From Colias croceus (Eukaryota > Arthropoda > Insecta > Lepidoptera > Pieridae), in contig NC_059568.1 in the NCBI RefSeq assembly GCF_905220415.1, positions 13,392,001-13,456,000 on the forward strand: DNA of 64,000 bases, read 5' to 3'. The notes under the pieces were generated by a model, which was not told the DNA's origin, made no database searches, and worked only from the letters and a program-made list of their open reading frames with translations. A program made the translations under genes and the position numbers. This document shows positions 62,478-64,000 of the stretch, in pieces (the first letter of the stretch is position 1; every line of letters begins with the position of its first letter).

Positions 62478-62486
62478 TCAAGGTCA
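62478..62486 (+). promoter_or_regulatory. FTZ-F1-type site
   Basis: Perfect TCAAGGTCA, followed by AGTCGAC. One of five perfect occurrences in the window. Confidence 0.25.
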
Positions 62487-64000
62487 AGTCGACTCGAAGG
62501 ACTTTTTCTGCTCAAAATTCTCAGTAAAATTCTTTTTGACTGACGGTGGTTCTTGTAAAATCAAATTATTCGGGAATGTTTAGCGGTTACAAATGATATC
62601 ACAGGATAGATTAATCATTGAATACTCTGATATTTTACATTTAACCAATAAACCGCATAGAATATTTATTTCACAATGGTAAAAATATGGATAAAGCGAT
62701 GTCCTACTTAGCAAACTATTTAATACAATTAGGTTCTACCCAATTCGCTAATAGCCGATAGATTCGATTGATTTCCTTTGCCTTTTTCCATTTGCCCATT
62801 GCGGACCAAACCCTCGTTCTCTACACGCTATACAAATAATCGAGTCCTATCTTTAGTTCAATAATTGATTTTTTACCAACTCAGTAGTAAACGGTAGCAC
62901 TCATTAATGTGTAAACATTGCAGAATTAGAACATACATTGGCAATTAGAATCGCAAATCGAACACGAGCCGGCAAACTATGATCATTACGGTTCATTTCA
63001 TTCTATTTAAACATCAGTTGACCATCAGCCTTGCGCCACTTCTAGAGAACAATTAATTGTTAATTAAAAAAAAAAAAAACTAGTGCGACGTAAATGGATT
63101 TACCCGCGATAAGTTCACTTGTACAGTTGTATTGGCTGGTTAGTAAAATATTAGCAAATTGAATACTGGGTTGTTTTGATATATTCCACAAAAAAATCTT
63201 ATTGTACCACCAGATCCCAAACTCTATGATAGTTTACTATTTTCAGTGTATTTTTTTAGGTGTTCCTGCAAATAAATATACTCTTATTTGCGTAGGTGCT
63301 AACGATTTGTTTTAATTACGGTGAAAGAGTTTTCATTTTTTGTTCGGATTAATTTAATTCTTCAAAAGCGTTCAAATGACACAGATATTACAATTTACAT
63401 ATCAGATTTCCTATCATCAGTGGTTATAAAAATATTTCAAAAGAATTAGGTCGAATGTCTCGAAATATATTTTTTATCGCCACGTAGAAAATGTTATAAT
63501 AAATAATATTAAAATGAAATGGTACGTCATTAAATTAAAAATTCTCTCAACGCCCCTTAGATGCACGACACCTGTAATAATTCACACCGAACTAGCAGAT
63601 AGCAAATAAAATTGCAACGAGGTCGAGTATCCCACTCTGAGCTAGAAAATGGGTCACAACGTAGCACATAAAGGTACTACTCTGTACCTAACATTTTATA
63701 AATATAAATATTACAAGCTTGAACGCCTTTTTTTCTTACCGAAGCAGCTAACCTTATTAGTATAACGATAGACTTCGAATGCAAAAGCTGTAGATGGAAA
63801 CCTCTCATCTGCTCGACACTGAATAAATACGAAGCAAAATGGAAAATATTCCGAACATTTTATTCTTGTGTCTACTAATTGAGCATAATATTATAATACT
63901 GTTTGCGCTACCTTTGTTATTTGAAATGCAGAAAATATCAAGTAAACAATATTACCCTTATTCATAGAAATAGCTTGAAATATTTACAGAGAATAGAAAA

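Larger units (their letters stand above)
60967..64000. other. Non-coding stretch to the right edge
   Basis: No gene or mobile element recognised. It contains the DR2 at 61904-61917 and a perfect FTZ-F1 site at 62478-62486. Frames of 72-99 codons at 61195-62170 lack protein-like features. Confidence 0.55.

Noticed and set aside
1..64000. tRNA, rRNA or snRNA genes
   Set aside because: No sequence with internal A/B-box structure, cloverleaf or rRNA signature was found by eye.

Overview
This is animal nuclear DNA, almost certainly from a moth or butterfly. The window is A+T-rich, with one intron-split gene and no bacterial-style gene packing. It carries many copies of the short repeats that mark lepidopteran genomes: 'ctagctgt..cccgcg' tails, a 'ccaagtgcgagtcggg'-type repeat and a 'taccaccgattcggaaagc' repeat.

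The only gene I can name is the orphan nuclear receptor ftz-f1, on the minus strand at the left. The exon at 10721-10223 holds a short N-terminus and the complete two-finger DNA-binding domain. After an intron of about 8.85 kb, the exon at 1370-748 holds the FTZ-F1 box, the hinge and the first part of the ligand-binding domain. The splice sites and codon phase agree exactly (GAA-G | CC-GTG). The rest of the ligand-binding domain lies beyond the left edge. An in-frame stop 39 nt above the first ATG and a CpG-rich segment just upstream suggest that 10.7-11.3 kb is the promoter of a beta-type transcript. Directly behind the DNA-binding exon, at 10194-9908 on the same strand, is an intact 95-codon frame preceded by a strong splice-acceptor-like tract. 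I cannot identify its product.

The 8.85-kb intron (1371-10222) shows no transposon I recognise. It carries nuclear-receptor half-sites, including two overlapping perfect TCAAGGTCA sites at 5314-5328, and several CpG-rich blocks. The upstream side (11.4-64 kb) has no recognisable gene. Transposon debris fills 14.2-38.1 kb and 53.2-61 kb: foldback elements, MITEs, a Helitron helicase tail, a LINE 3' end, a 2.3-kb terminal-inverted-repeat element with a nested Harbinger-like MITE, and a minisatellite. By contrast 38.2-53.2 kb is nearly free of such elements. It contains a cluster of ROR/HR3-type sites near 49.0-49.5 kb.

The most coherent reading is the regulatory neighbourhood of ftz-f1. Its product binds YCAAGGYCR, and in flies it is switched on by HR3 and held off by E75. 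Motifs for all three receptors (TCAAGGTCA, AWNTAGGTCA and RGGTCA-NN-RGGTCA direct repeats) recur here. Whether any is used is inference. A second theme is many short, near-perfect inverted repeats scattered through the window.
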